Positions 30,193 to 42,748 of a DNA stretch of 64,000 nt are shown piece after piece. Numbering within the stretch: the stretch's first letter is position 1; every line of letters starts with the position of its first letter. The stretch comes from Spirometra erinaceieuropaei (taxonomy: Eukaryota > Platyhelminthes > Cestoda > Diphyllobothriidea > Diphyllobothriidae), in contig CACRXP010000625.1 in assembly GCA_902702965.1 (NCBI GenBank), forward strand, positions 191,290 through 255,289, given 5' to 3'. The notes beneath the pieces are model-generated. The model was not told the DNA's origin. It searched no databases and saw only the letters and a list, made by a program, of their open reading frames with translations. The position numbers and the translations under genes are program-made.

Positions 30193-30464
30193 GTAGGGGT
30201 GCTCGCCGATCGTTCTTACGGAACTCACTCGTTCCGTTGTGCCTTATGGGCTCTCTCTCGAGCCCAACCAGCAGCCGATCGAAACCGACAGGGCAACGGG
30301 CTCGTGGCCCAGTGGTTAGAGGCGTGGACTTCTAATTAACAAGTCGCGAGTGCGAGCCTCGGGTGTTCCACACTTCGGGGTTGGGTATGACTGGCTGACG
30401 ACGGCTAATAAGCCACAAATGGCCATTCCAGTCTCCCTTGTCTTTGTAGGTAATGCCATTAGGA
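30193..30464 (+). mobile_element. SINE-A, complete copy
   Basis: A 272-bp element flanked by the 9-bp direct repeat CCTAATATG (30184-30192 and 30465-30473). It has a 5' part of about 105 bp (GATCGTTCTTACGGAACTC, TCTCTCGAGCCCAACCAGC), then a tRNA-like body (CTCGTGGCCCAGTGGTTAGA A box; CGAGTGCGAGCCTCGGG B box; loop CTTCTAA giving anticodon TCT), then a 3' part ending AATGGCCATTCCAGTC ... GTAATGCCATT. There is no poly-A. The variable-length target duplication points to LINE-type mobilisation. Confidence 0.85.
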
Positions 30465-30473
30465 CCTAATATG

Positions 30474-33400
30474 TTCACTAGGAAATGGATCCATGAATCG
30501 ATTAGGTCAAGGCACTGAGCGACTGCCAGTTTTGGTTTCAAGTACTTAGGCGGAGCATAATTTATGAGTTGAGATATCGATACCGTAGTTGCTGTGCAGC
30601 AATATCGTCCTTGTATCCAGCACTATCTTTTCTAACGCGGGTTGCCCCGATTATTTCACAATCAGTCAATATTACGCATCCCCTGTGCCCTTTGGTAGCA
30701 TTTATTCCCTAAAGTAACTTCTGGTATTTTCTGTTGAACGACAGGCAGCCAGAGACAGCAGATGGCATAGATCTCTACAGCACTGTTGGCCTGCCCGTCC
30801 AACACTTATTTAGTGGGGAGACCGGTGCCCACTTTAATAGTCCTTCGGGCAGTTAAAAAGGCTGGACGAAAGCCGAAGGCGAGGGGCGGGGAAAGCACAA
30901 AGGCTCCATGCGACCTCGGTATCGGCGACCAGCCCCAACTTCAAAGCTAAGTTGGGTCAATGTGACTTCGGTAGGTTCTAGATAAACCCATTTTTTCTCT
31001 CAGAAAAGTTCTTTGAATTTGGAGCCTCCAGAGTTTCAAGTGTGCCGCTGTTCACCTAATGGAAAATGTTTCTGGACCTGACTTGCTGAAGCCCGGGTAA
31101 CCAAAGCTCTTCTATTGGAGCGCATAGATGTCGCTCATGGCTCTCCCGTGGATTGGATCCAAACTTTGCGTAATTCCAGAAAAGTCGAATGGCTTGTGAT
31201 GATCTGGCGTATTCTCGATGTCAAAACTTGCGAGCTCCGAACTTTCCTGCTGGGGACACCTTGAAGATGTCTAGAAGGTGCAAGCACAGAAGAGACTCAA
31301 TCATTCTTTGACTGTCTTAGCGGAGCAACCTTTGAGCGCCCACCGTTCCAAAAATTATAGGCCCTAACATTATGCAAAGTCAATGCGTCCACCTACGCTT
31401 TAGGAGGCCCCAGTTACTTTTAGTGCATCGCGAACCTGTCCCTCCCAACTCAATGGGCGCAATGTCATGTGACTCAAATACTGTAAAGAGAGGGTATTTT
31501 GACGTAAAGAGGGCAGGGACAGACCACATCTGTTAGCGCATCCAGCATGCCTCAGAAGTGAACATGTGCCGCTCACTGCGTACGAGCCAAAACGAACCTT
31601 AAGTGGCCGAGTGACCTTGGATCCCGGTCATTCGGAGGAGGTCGGCCGTCCGAAACCCAGTACAAACGGCGGCAAAAGGTCCGCGTCGAGGTATGGATAA
31701 AACAGACCAACAACCGGTAATTTTGAACCAGTTGTCCGCGTCTGCGTTTTATAAAACAAAACCAGGTCCTCTGTGCACCGACATGCGCGTGGGAATGGGA
31801 CAGCCTTATGTCAATTCCCGTGACCCATCTTATGTTTAGACTTTTTGGTGAACATCAGTTGAAGTTGTTAGTACGTTCTGGCGAATTCCGCACACTGCAA
31901 AACTACACTACAAGAGCTCACAGAGATACGCAAAAAGAAAGACTCTTGCGGAGAATCCCCGCACACACAGAGATACCCACTGTTTTATACGGGCATGGCA
32001 TGTTGATGAATAAGCCATGGAAAACAGGGGACAAATGGTTACATAGTCCAAGTGACGTGGTGACCATTCCCACTATGCTAAAGGGAAGTTTGACGACGGA
32101 TAGGAGTTTCCCCACACTACCGACACGGGTGCTACCTTTGGACCTAGACACCTGACTGACCAATATTTTTGCATTTGTATGGCTTCTGAACTAGTATTAA
32201 CTGGTAAACAACATTTTATAATTTTCACCAAAATCCTCAGACATACATGGAGTCCAGTCTTCGGGGCAGTATTTGCCAGACGCAATTTCGATTTTTCAAG
32301 TATAACCTTGCTTTGAATACCATTATTAACTGGTCATGGGAATAAGTGGCCGTGCGCTAAATTCCAACAGGTACTTTTTCCCACGTCCTAACTCTAACTT
32401 TAACCCTGGTCCCACTAACTCGTCCTGGAATTTAGTTCAAGGCCATCTGAATTACGGGGGATACCCATTCCAGCGTAATAGCCATAACTTCAAATTAATC
32501 ATTGGATAACACCATAACACAGGAGATATTAACCTAAAGAGGCGCATTTGTGTTTTCACACTCCAGGTAGTGAATACGGCTGTCCAGCCCCAGAGTCTTG
32601 TGAATCGTGTGCACAGCACTCGTAATTTGACGTGTGGGTTGTAGGTGCACTGTGTCTGGCGCGCAGATCACAGGTGCCAATTGTAGGTGGTAAACGGACG
32701 CCCCTTTTTTCGTGGCCTTTGTCGCCTCCGTTTTCTCTGCTCGTGGCGATAACTGGCGGCTTTAGCAGTCTCAGGCCTCTACCGTCCTTTAAAGTTATTT
32801 GCAAGGCCAGATTGGGCCTCGGCGAGTTTATGTGACGGTTGACTGAGCAAGTGGTTAACATCAAGCGCCCTGCATCTAACTTACTGCGCGAGTGTCAACT
32901 CGGCCCACAACCCCAATGACCCAAAGTTGAAAATAGAACCCGTCTGTGCGTCATGGGTTAGTCCGTGAAGGTGATCACCAAATTAGCGATATTATTGATA
33001 CTTGTACTGACTACCGTGCCAGAAAGGAATGGAGAATGCAGGCAACAGATGCCGAAAACTCTGCTGTTCCACTTGGGCAGCGTGATTCTAACTACCGCCT
33101 GAGCGTTATTGACATGAAGTAAATACGATCAAATTTTCCATCCGAGCTGATAAGCAGCCCGTAAGTTTTTGCGGCTGATTTTCCATTATTATGTGTTTTT
33201 GCCCACTCTCATGATAGACGCCTCATCGGTTTACTATTGTTTACCTTGCATTTGCTAATGCTCAAAGTATAGCCATTCCCTACAATATTCATTCCAGATC
33301 ATCGGGTTTGCACTATCACCCTTACACTTGTTCGGCTTGCAACATTACTGACCTCTTCAGCGTCCTCAATAATGGCCTTTTACTGTGTTTTTCGAGGGTG

Positions 33401-33640
33401 CAACTGTATATGGCTAATAATTTCGGACATTATTAAGGAAAGGACATATAGTTAAGCGCCACGGGTATAGCTTCTTAGGACCAAGCCCGGAGTTTCAATG
33501 AACATTTGATTTGAAGAAAATCAACTTTTGTGGAATAACCGCGTAATGCTCATTTTAAAAACCAGTTGAGTAACTACATACACATGCGCGTATCCTGTTT
33601 ATCTTACCGTGAAGAAGGCAGAGAATAAAAGACGATCTCA
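30474..33640. other. No recognisable gene or repeat
   Basis: The longest frame (115 codons, 31808-32155 plus) has no recognisable domain. Nothing else here resembles a known protein, RNA or transposon to me. Confidence 0.6.
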
Positions 33641-33649
33641 TGGACCAGG

Positions 33650-33705
33650 TTTTGTTCATGCTGGCGTTTCGAAAACTCTCGCTCCCATTATCAGCTGGCT
33701 TCTCC
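33650..33705 (-). ncRNA. Degenerate hammerhead-like motif downstream of a Penelope relic
   Basis: The minus strand has CTGATAA (33694-33688), a TGGGAGCGAGAG spacer, GAAA (33670-33667) and CGCC, in the same order and spacing as the ribozyme at 13892-13948. Two core positions differ (A for G in CTGATGA; CGCC for CGTC) and stem I no longer pairs. It lies about 300 bp 3' of the Penelope endonuclease at 33997, where such ribozymes occur. If homologous, it is inactive. Confidence 0.35.
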
Positions 33706-33996
33706 TGTTGGCCTTGATTTGTTCAGTCTTGTCGCCTGCCTAGTAATATAACCGTGCTCGACGTACCTACGCTGGCCGGCCCGTTGCCCAATTCTGGCCT
33801 CTCCGATTTCAGCCATTGGCGACCATTGGGGTGGCCTGCGTCCCCTTCGCGGCCGTCGTTTCTGCACCGCCAGCGTGCTTGGCGGCCTCGCCGGTACGCT
33901 GGTGAGACGGTGCGACGCTGGTCACGTGACGTCCGGTCGACGTCTTTTTCGTCTCTAGCCTTGGCTGTCGGCCCCGCGCGACTTTTTTCACCCCTC

Positions 33997-34640
33997 CTAT
34001 TGACCCTGTCTGAATTGACTCAAGCCCCGTGCCTGGTAGGCGGGATGTAGGTCTATGGGTCGGTTAAGCGCAGCATTCGAGGACCAAATTTCCAGCATCG
34101 CTCTGACCATCTTATCATTGACTCGGCCGACCACCCTTGCTTTCTCAAAGGCGAACCTGTGGCTCTGCGGTTGTATGTGGCCATAGACCAGCAACAACTT
34201 ATCTTTGTGGTTAATTACAAGCTGCTGTTCGTGCAGTCTTGTGCCGAGGTGTTTATCCGTTCCTGCGACATGCCTTGCATCACAACCTTGGTATGGTATG
34301 CTGTGGACCACCAATGACTGTTCTGTCACTGGTAGCGAGTCTTCGAGCTTCATGATCTGCTGTCCAGCTGTTGATGTCGGTTTATAAGCCACAGCAATCC
34401 CGAAAGGTTTCAGGATTCTTGATGTCGTTTCTGAACCGTTCTCCACATAAGGGATCAAAAGCCAGAACTTTGGCTTCTCCTCTCCCGACCGCCCACGGCG
34501 GGGCCTATCGAACCACTTCCGTACGAGGGGCTTTGAATAACCGTTGGCTTCAAATAGGGCACGTAAGTCCTTCATCTCCTCCTTCCTCCTCTCGTCCTCC
34601 TGACAGTGGTTTATACCGTACTTTCAACAAAGACAACAGC
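33997..34640 (-). pseudogene. Third Penelope-like family, connection plus GIY-YIG domain
   Basis: On the minus strand the order is EDERRKEEMKDLRALFEANG with YSKPLVRKWFDRP, the connection LIPYVENGSETTSRILKPFG and IAVAYKPTSTAGQQ, and a GIY-YIG-type domain VVHSIPYQGCDARHVAGTDK, TRLHEQQLVINHKD, RFAFEKARVVGR, LEIWSSNAALNRPIDLHP and AYQ. The YVGQTG-like core reads HVAGTD, so the nuclease is probably dead. The RT is missing (5' truncation at about 34640), as is common for Penelope copies. The 192-codon frame itself is open. Confidence 0.85.
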
Positions 34641-34807
34641 TAGAAGTTAAGACGTCTTTCTCCGACGTTCCCACTGCTTCACGACTTAACTGCGTACGCG
34701 GTATCGTGGGTGAGAGTCATATCGTATTTTTATAGTCACAACTCTTTCATCAGCGCGTTTGGATCAACGTTCCATAATCTTAAACTGATGAGCATACCCT
34801 GCCTCAC

Positions 34808-36130
34808 ACGACAGTTCATCCGTCGTGCCCGAAGATGTCCACCGTGTGCTCCACAGCAAGGTGAAGCAGGCACGGTGACTTGCGCGCGAACTAGTTTGCA
34901 ATGAATGTAGACTTGTGCGGCATCTATCGCACTCTCTGTTGCCCACTCCCCGCCTGGATCCGGTGTCCAGACAGAGTCATGAGGACCGGAGGTGAGGGAG
35001 GGTACAGGTGACTGGCGCGGTCGGACCCGTTCCTACGTGCACACCACACTTCCTGGTCCAAAACAAACACTTGACCAGGATTTTAACCAACAACAGCAAC
35101 ACCCCAACAGGGGTCAGAAGGATGATGGTGGTTGGGCATCCATGCTCACCACCTGCATACCCATCGGGAGCGAAAGCGCATCCACCGTCAGAAAACCAGG
35201 TGTCAGGGAAATGCCAGCGCATTCCAGACTGCGAGTGCCATGGTTCGCTGATACTGACATTGCGCACGCTTTCAGGCCTTTAGACCTAAAAGGGCGAAAC
35301 GTGGTCCTATATTAAGCCTGGGCCGTCATCCTTCAAGGCTAGGTAATCAAACAGTCGTCGACTGAGAGGCACTACCCATAACGCACACACACTCTCCTCA
35401 CATGTGTGAGAGTGCTACAGACTACTCAAGAAGGAGCCGCGACAGCCTGGGTCTCAGCCTACCAGTCAGCCACTCCACACAAACGCGCACAACTGGGCAG
35501 ACTGCGTAAACCGATTTGAGGCGTTCGTCATAGCCCAACAAGCCAAAGCGTTCAACGTATCGTGATAATTTCAGACGCGGATCACACGTGCAGCAGAGGT
35601 GGCGTATGGTGAAGGAGCCGAGAAGCACAGGTCCCTCTTGCGCAGGAGGTCGCAACTGGGTATTTGTGATGGGTGATGGTATTGTGAGATGTGAGTGCTG
35701 GTGGTCGAAGGTGTAACTGGCGATTGTCTACCACTGGTTCTCGTAAATGCGAATGCGGCCTAATAGGCTCACGCGGTGGCTGAATGTGCAAGTGCAATGT
35801 GGACAGTGGAGGCGGATGCGGAGAGTGTAGGTTGGTGCTCCAGGCGCTGGTTCGCCAGTCTCCGTGCGATGGATTCACAAGTGATCGAGCAGGTCGATGT
35901 GTGGAGTAGAGGTGCGGTCACAGTGAAAACAGGCATAGACCAGGTCCTCACCACTGGCACCCACCTCCTCCAGTTGACCTTGTTTGGAGAAGCAGGTCTC
36001 ATTGAGTGCAGCGATGTCCGCCTTGTATCGCGCCAATTCTCGAGCCACTAGCGCCGACCTCTATTCCGGCCGGTCGCTCCCCAGATTGTCTAGAAGGGAA
36101 CGAACATTCCAGGCTGACAGAGTGAGCGGA
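34808..36130 (-). mobile_element. Internal-deletion derivative of the zinc-finger RTE-like element (copy 2)
   Basis: On the minus strand the endonuclease N terminus (RSLLDNL-like start, RSALVARELARYKADIAALN, ETCFSKQGQLEEVGAS, about 35955-36110) joins directly to the C2H2 zinc-finger end (CFHCD near 35920, then a second finger-like segment to about 35750). The rest of the endonuclease and the whole RT are gone. The 3' untranslated region follows to the shared terminus at 34808. This makes a compact derivative keeping both ends of the parent. Confidence 0.78.
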
Positions 36131-37384
36131 CTCACCCTACTGGCCCGTGGGTGGGGCGGCGGAGGGAGGGGGAAGAGAAAGGGTATTGTTTCGTGTTTGG
36201 CTGTTTTGACTGTGTGTTTTGTATCTACGAGCCACAGTTCGTGCGCAGAAGACGTGATCCCAGCATTTGTTAAGGGCGCCTTCTGTAGCTCCTTCCCTCT
36301 CGCGGGGGTGAACAGTGCTCTCCCTAAACAGGGCTACTTTGTCCCACCAGGGATACCGCTCTTCACTGTGGGTCACGGGTTTTAGTGACTAATGGCCTGG
36401 CCGCCTACGTGATTGCATGTCGCCCTCGCCGTAGAACTTCCGACCGTGGGTTAAGACAGTAGAATAGAGTAGAGAGAGTAAAGGGTGGAGGACAAGTGCA
36501 GAGAGGTGGTACGAAAGAGTAAAAAGAGGCAGCATTATCATGTGCGGAAATGCGTACTCGGATACCCTCACCGGGTTTAGCCCGCCTCTCGAGGCTGTTG
36601 GCGGGGCGCGGCCGCTAGACAGAGCCTAGCTTTGCAGAGCCGCATGAGAGAGTTGGGTGCCAGTTAATGGACGCTACGCAAGTGAAAGACCTACTACGAC
36701 CATCATGTGAACGCATAACTAGATACCCCTACATCCAACCCTGCCGCACGCACAACGTTAGCAATTACCATGCAGAAAGATGTAGCATAGACGACGCCGT
36801 CTGGGCCTGTTAGTGCAGACAGGACCATGTTGGTAAGTAACACCTATAAACAGTACACTGACAGTCCCCGACCAACGCATCGACAGACCTTGGTGGATAC
36901 TTCTGCTTCGTTCCGTACCATTCTCAGGCTCACACCCGTGGCTCCATGAAGACGTGCTCAGCACGGCCGCCACACCTCGATAACCGTCTTTAACAGGTAG
37001 CCAAAAGCAGACGAGGGCGCCCGGCAGTTGTTTGTCATTACACCCCAGACCACCCTTGCCCACTCCTTAACAAAAAGTCCTATGAAGAGGACGACATGCA
37101 ATCGCATATGCGGCCCCGACTGATTTCGGTCGCATTATCATTAAACTAAGGCCATAACCCATAGTGGAATTTGGCAACCGCCTGGAATGACTAGGCATTC
37201 CTATTCAGAGGTAGCACTTCTAACCTCCTTGCCAGGAAGGGGTCAGAAAAGGTGACCTAGGAAGCTGCTTTTAGAACACCTCGTCGGCAAGCTAACCGTG
37301 GCTTGTGAGCAAAAAAGTGCGGTCGAAAAATCGCAACAAACAACCGTTTCGCGTCCCCATCCACGTCTCCCCACTCCCCCGCAG
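36131..37384. other. No recognisable gene
   Basis: Frames up to 133 codons (35984-36385 plus) are antisense to or beside the retrotransposon derivative and show no domain of their own. I see nothing else. Confidence 0.5.
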
Positions 37385-40300
37385 AATGACTATGTTCACT
37401 ATGACAGTCTGGGATGTTCGTTTCCTTTTAGACAACCTGATATCAAATCGTTCGAAATGAAGGACGGCTCTGGCACTTCACGAAATGGCCGCCCTACAAG
37501 ATGTGCATTGTGACTCTCATCGAGACTCGATTCTCCGAACAGGGTCAACCGGAGGAGATAGGTGTCGGACGCGCCTTCTTCTGGAGTAGGTCTCCCACAG
37601 TAGAGTGACGTGCGGCTGGCATCGTCTTCGCCATCCGGAACGACATAGTGGGACGGCTGCTATGTCCACAGCACTGTCTACAGCTGTCTCTTCGGGGAAG
37701 TAAATCCGCCACCATCGCCACCGCCTACGATTCCTCCTCCCCAATGAACAGCCCCGACCAGGTGAAGAACAAATCCTACGGAGACCTGAAGTTACTCCTA
37801 ACGACTTTACCGAGGACGTACAAATTGCCTGTGCTTGGGGACCTCAGTGTCCATGTCGGCACAGACCATACTTTCTGGGAGGAGTGCTCGGTTGTCCCGA
37901 GATTGGCAGCTACAGCAGCAAGGACTTCCTCCTGCAGGCCTGCGCGAAGCAAGATCTTCTCCTGACCAACACCTTCTTCCGTCTTCCAATGTGTGAGAAG
38001 ACGACGGGGATGCACTCCCGCTCGCGTCAATGACATCTACTGGGCTACCTCCTAGTTCGGAGGCGTGACAAGCGTGACCTGCTCATGACTAAAGGGATGT
38101 TTGGTGCTGGCAGCTGGGCAGCTGACCGTCTTCTCACCTCCAGGATGAGGCTCCCGATGCAATCGCGCATCGATTGCAAGGTAAGTTGATGTAAGATAAG
38201 TTAAATACTTCATTACAACAAACGACTAAACGTTGATTTAACTTAAACAACTGCATGAACTCCAACTTGGAACAAAAGCAAACCATGGAGCCGCATAAAG
38301 TGTTGAAGCCCAGTGAAAAAGAGCTGCTGGAAACCATGAGGGTCACTGCGGCGGATGCTTTCGGCCGCGCACGCCGGTAGCATCAGAACTGGTTCGATGA
38401 CAATCACGAGAGAATCCGCGCTTTGTTCTGTGTGAAACACAGTCTAGACACGACTACATCATCGACTGCAGCAATGCAAATAAAGTTGTATACTTTTAAC
38501 GCCGACATCCAGTCTGTCGGAAGCTTGGGATGTTGAACGACTAGCCGACATAAAAAGTTAAGAAAGTCCGAAGACATGTCGATCATGGTGAGGTGGAGGA
38601 CTTCTTCGTTGCCAGCCAAGCAGTCTGCGGTCCATAAGCCAGGGGAACTGCACCACTGGTGAGCCTGCATGGGGCGCCAACCTCCAGGCGCCCCTAACCA
38701 CCTGTTGACAATATGCGAGTAATCCACCAACCGACTTCACAAAGTGCACACCAACAACGTCTTCCCTCCTGAGACGGTCCAAGCAGTACAGCATCTGTCC
38801 AGTGGAAAAGCGCAAAGGGCAGTCGCAATTAAAACCGCAGTCCATACATGCGGTGGCCCATAAATCAGGATAAAGCTTACCTCTTCATTCTCGAAGACAT
38901 GACAACAAGTGCACATCACCCATGACTTCAAGAATACCGCCAGCGTGCACATTCATAAACACAAGGTGAACTGACAACTCCGTGATAATTACGGCGGCGT
39001 ATCGTTTTTCAGCATCACAGGAAACGCAGCGCCTGTGTTCTGCTCAATCGCCTGCACGCAAATCTGGATCAGAGACCCCTTTGAGAATCACAGTGCGATT
39101 CAGAAAACACTGCGGAACCGCAGACATCACCTTTGAGACCTGCCAGCTTTAGGAAAAGTGCCAAGAGGTAAAGATCAACTTCTTCACCTCATTCGTCAAT
39201 TTGACGAAGGGCTTTGAAACAGTAAACTGCAATGGACTCAGGAAAATCATGTTGAATTTCGGATGCCCTGAGCGATTTAGGCAAATAGCAAGATAACTTC
39301 ATGACGGGTTGATGACTCGTGTCACTGGCAAGGGAATAAGCTCTGGAGCATTGGCGATGACCAGTGGAGTGGGACAAGGCTGTGTACTCATACTCATGTT
39401 CTCCCCTTTGCTGATGGACTCTGTCTGTGAGGAGCGGTCGGTGATTGATATCAACTACCGAATCGATTAAGGACTGTTAAACATCGGTCGCCTGCCTGGG
39501 CATGCAAGGACAGCGTTCACAACATATTGTTTGTACATTACTGCACTCCAAACACCATGAGGGGAGAGGACACGCAGCGGAGTGTGAACCTCTTCACTTT
39601 CGGCTGCTTCAACTTCGGCCTGGCCATCGGCACGTAGAAGAGCATGGTCATGCGCCGACCGACGCCAAATACTGAGTACACCGAATTTTGTATCATTTTC
39701 ATTAGAATTACTTCTGCGGCAGTGGACAGTTTTGCGTAACTTAGGGTGCGACTTCAAGAAACACCACGGCCGAGGAAAAGATGACAAGTCGAATTGCCGA
39801 GGTCAGCAACGCCTTGGGAAAGGTTATGGCATCCACTCGACACAAAACCCTGGATATATACAGCTGTTGTCCTGGCAGCACTCTTGTACTGGACGACGAC
39901 TTGCCTGTTTATGGAGGTCACGCCAGAAGGCCTAACCATTCTCACCGCAACTGCCTTCGAAGGATACTGATGGTGAAGGGGCAGGGAAGGATCCCCAACA
40001 CTTGGATCTTAAAAGTGACCGGTGTTCTCGGGATTCGAAGCCTGCCATCGTGTCCACGCTGTTAGCGGACGTCCCCGGCATGAATGTGCCCTGTTCAACA
40101 TCCGCGGACCCGGCACAATATCAACGCGACCAACTCGCCCCTCATTCCAAAAAAAACCCTGAATAGTAATTCCAGGGAGGAAACCCCTACGAAACACTAC
40201 CGCTGCTGCCCCCACCGCCAGCGACTGTAATGTCGCCATTGCAATCGGATTTTTTTGTCGCATGAAGGCTGGGTCGTTCACTTTGGGATTCATTGCACAG

Positions 40301-40850
40301 AACTGACGAACCAGTGCCTGTACCCTCAACCTGCACTCGTCATACGTGTTTCATCTATTTACGATGCCCCGGGATATTGAGACGCCGCATAGGTCTATTT
40401 GGCTATGTCAGTGTAACTCATTGCGATGTCATTATGACAAATCTAACACATACACCTCAAAACTCCTCTACCACCAGCACTACCAGGTTCCCCACCAGCG
40501 CCCTCACAAATAATAACGTCGCAACACTGCCAGTTAACCTGCTACAATTTCATTTTTCCTTACAGTCACCGTAAATTTGTACAACGCATCGGCATGATTG
40601 GGCACTTGCGATTCCATCGCGCTGAGACTGATGTCAGGAGCCCTCATACCCACCTGTCGCATCCGCTTCACTTGTACATACTGCCTAAGGACATCCCACC
40701 ATTGCAGGGGCCTATGCAGCCTTATGGGCCTTCATGAAAACCTACGGTAAAACGTTGCAGACCTTATCCCACGAGGCCATACACCGGAAACTTACCCGTC
40801 TTGCGTAATCCTATGCGTGAACAGTAAATGCGCCGATCGGTTCAGTGAGG
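37385..40850 (+). pseudogene. RTE-like retrotransposon with C-terminal zinc finger, long decayed copy
   Basis: Plus-strand pieces follow the full element: endonuclease start (TVWDVRFLLDN, RTALALHEMAALQ), GIVFAIRNDIVGRL, LRGSKSATIATAYDSSSPMN, LPVLGDLSVHVGTDHTFWEE (where GDFN is expected), then RT motif A FVNLTKGFETVN (about 39190), GVGQGCVL (about 39370), a lost FADD region, SRIAEVSNALGKVMASTRHK, CLRRILMVKGQGRIPNTW and a finger-like C terminus (RRRIGLFGYVSVTH, about 40380). Stops and shifts occur throughout. The order is that of RTE-type elements abundant in flatworms. Confidence 0.8.
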
Positions 40851-41439
40851 AGCACATTCTTTGGCACAACCTGATGTCCGACCAGGTCGTGTGTGGCACA
40901 TGTCGACGGTCTGCCGAAGCTCTGTTAGCCACTGTGTCCAGTCCCAGCACTGGATGACTGACAGGATCGGACAGTCAAATGGTGCACGGGCAAAGAAAGT
41001 GAGAATGAAGCCGGCTTTAAGAAACTTGTCGATTTACGATGGGCTGACAACTCAAAGGTTCCCGAATCAAAACACAGGGGAGACGGAGTTGTTCGGACAA
41101 ACTTTGCCGAGATGAAAGAGCGTGGACATAGCTCAGCAGGCAGAGGTAGCAAGTCGTTTAACCGGGCGACAGACAGACGTTGAGCCTGTTAGGCCCTGCG
41201 CGAAACGCGCGAGTGAGGCTGGGCTTGGCCTGCCTACAAACATTCAACTAAGTATGCAGTATAGATTGACCTCGAGCCCCCGTCTTGCTGGCGCTAAGTT
41301 GTGCGCGGCTCAGGCACTCGCTTGACAGGGGAATGATATGTGGACTGATGGAATTGGTAAACGGTCACGATGGCAACTGAGAGAGCAGACAGCGACGAAC
41401 TCATCCCCACGGCACATCAACGCATTCCCATGATAACAG

Positions 41440-42748
41440 ATCTAACGCCTCGAGGTCCGCATCGCTTATAGGACGGACGGCCACCTCCTCAACCGACGGC
41501 GGATGCACTTCAAGTCGGTTGTATCCACAACCACCGCCCACGAACTTCTCTTCGCCGATGACTGCGCCCCCAACACCACCTCGGAAGGGGACATGCAAAG
41601 GAGCATGGATCACTTCGCCGCCACCTGAGACAACTTCGGTCTGATCATTAATACTGTCCACGCGCATTCACCTCACACATTGATCTGATCTGTCACGTGC
41701 GAAGTCATCGCACGAAGACTCGCGAACCAGCGCCTGGAGTACCAACCTACACTCACCGCATCCGCCTCCACTGCCTTCGCACATTCAGCCACCGCATGAG
41801 CCTAATCGGCCACACGCGCGTCCACGAAAACCTGCGGTAGACAATCGCCAGCTACACCACACCACCACACCTTCCCCAGCAGCACTTGCACCTCACAACA
41901 CCACCACCCATCACAAGTACCCAACTGCCACCTTCCACGCAAATGGGAAGTGTGTTTCTCGACTCTTTCTCCATGCGGCTTCTCTGCTGCGTATGTGATC
42001 CGAGTCTGAGACTATCACGGTGCACCGAGCGCCGTGTCTTGAAATGCTGCCGACTGACGCCCAAACTCTGTCTACGCAGTCTGCCCAGTTGTGTGCGTTT
42101 GTGTGGAGTGGCTGACTGATGGGCGGAGAGCCAGGCTGTCGCGGCCCCTTCTTAAGTAATCTGAGTGTGTATGTGCATTATGGGTAGTGCCTCTTAGTTG
42201 GCGACTGTTTGGTTACCCAGCCTTGAAGGATGACGGCCCAGGCTTAATATAGGATCACGTGTCGCCCTTCTAGGTCAAAGGTCTGAAAGCGTGCGCAATG
42301 TCAGTATCAGCAAACCATGACACTCGCAGCCTAGAATGTGCTGGCATTTCCCTGTCACCTGGTTTACTGACGGTAGATGCGCTTGCGCTCCTGCTGGGTA
42401 TGCAGGTGGTGAGCATGGCTGCCCAGTCATCTTCGTCCTTCTGACCCTGTTGGGGTGTTGTTATCGTTGTTGCTGCTGTGTTTGGTCAAAACCTGGCCAT
42501 TTGCTGTGTGGACCAGGGGGTGTGGTGTGCAATGCCAAGGTACGGGATCGATCGTGCCATACACCTGCGCCCCTCGCCTCCGGTCTTCTTGACACCGGTT
42601 CTAGGTGGGGAGTGTGTAAGATGGAGTGCGGTAGATGCTGCACAAGTTTACTATCACTATAAACTAATTCACGCGCAAGTCATCATGTCTGCTTCACTTT
42701 TTACTGGAGCAAAGGTGGACCTCGTCGGCAACGACGGCCGAACTGTCG
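41440..42748 (+). mobile_element. Zinc-finger RTE-like element, deleted copy 3
   Basis: A short RT piece with an intact active site (HELLFADDCAPNTTSEGDMQ, SMDHFAAT, stop, DNFGLIINTVH; about 41490-41665) is followed directly by the finger region (HIDLICHVRSHRTKT, PGVPTYTHRIRLHCLRTFSH, RMSLIGHTRVHENLR; about 41670-41840). The roughly 150 residues that normally separate them are missing. The 3' untranslated region continues to the common terminus CGAACTGTCG near 42748. It is inverted relative to copies 1 and 2. Confidence 0.8.

Noticed and set aside
31808..32155. A 115-codon plus-strand frame as a possible new gene.
   Set aside because: No recognisable domain, splice support, signal sequence or conservation cue, and an overlapping minus-strand frame of similar length exists.
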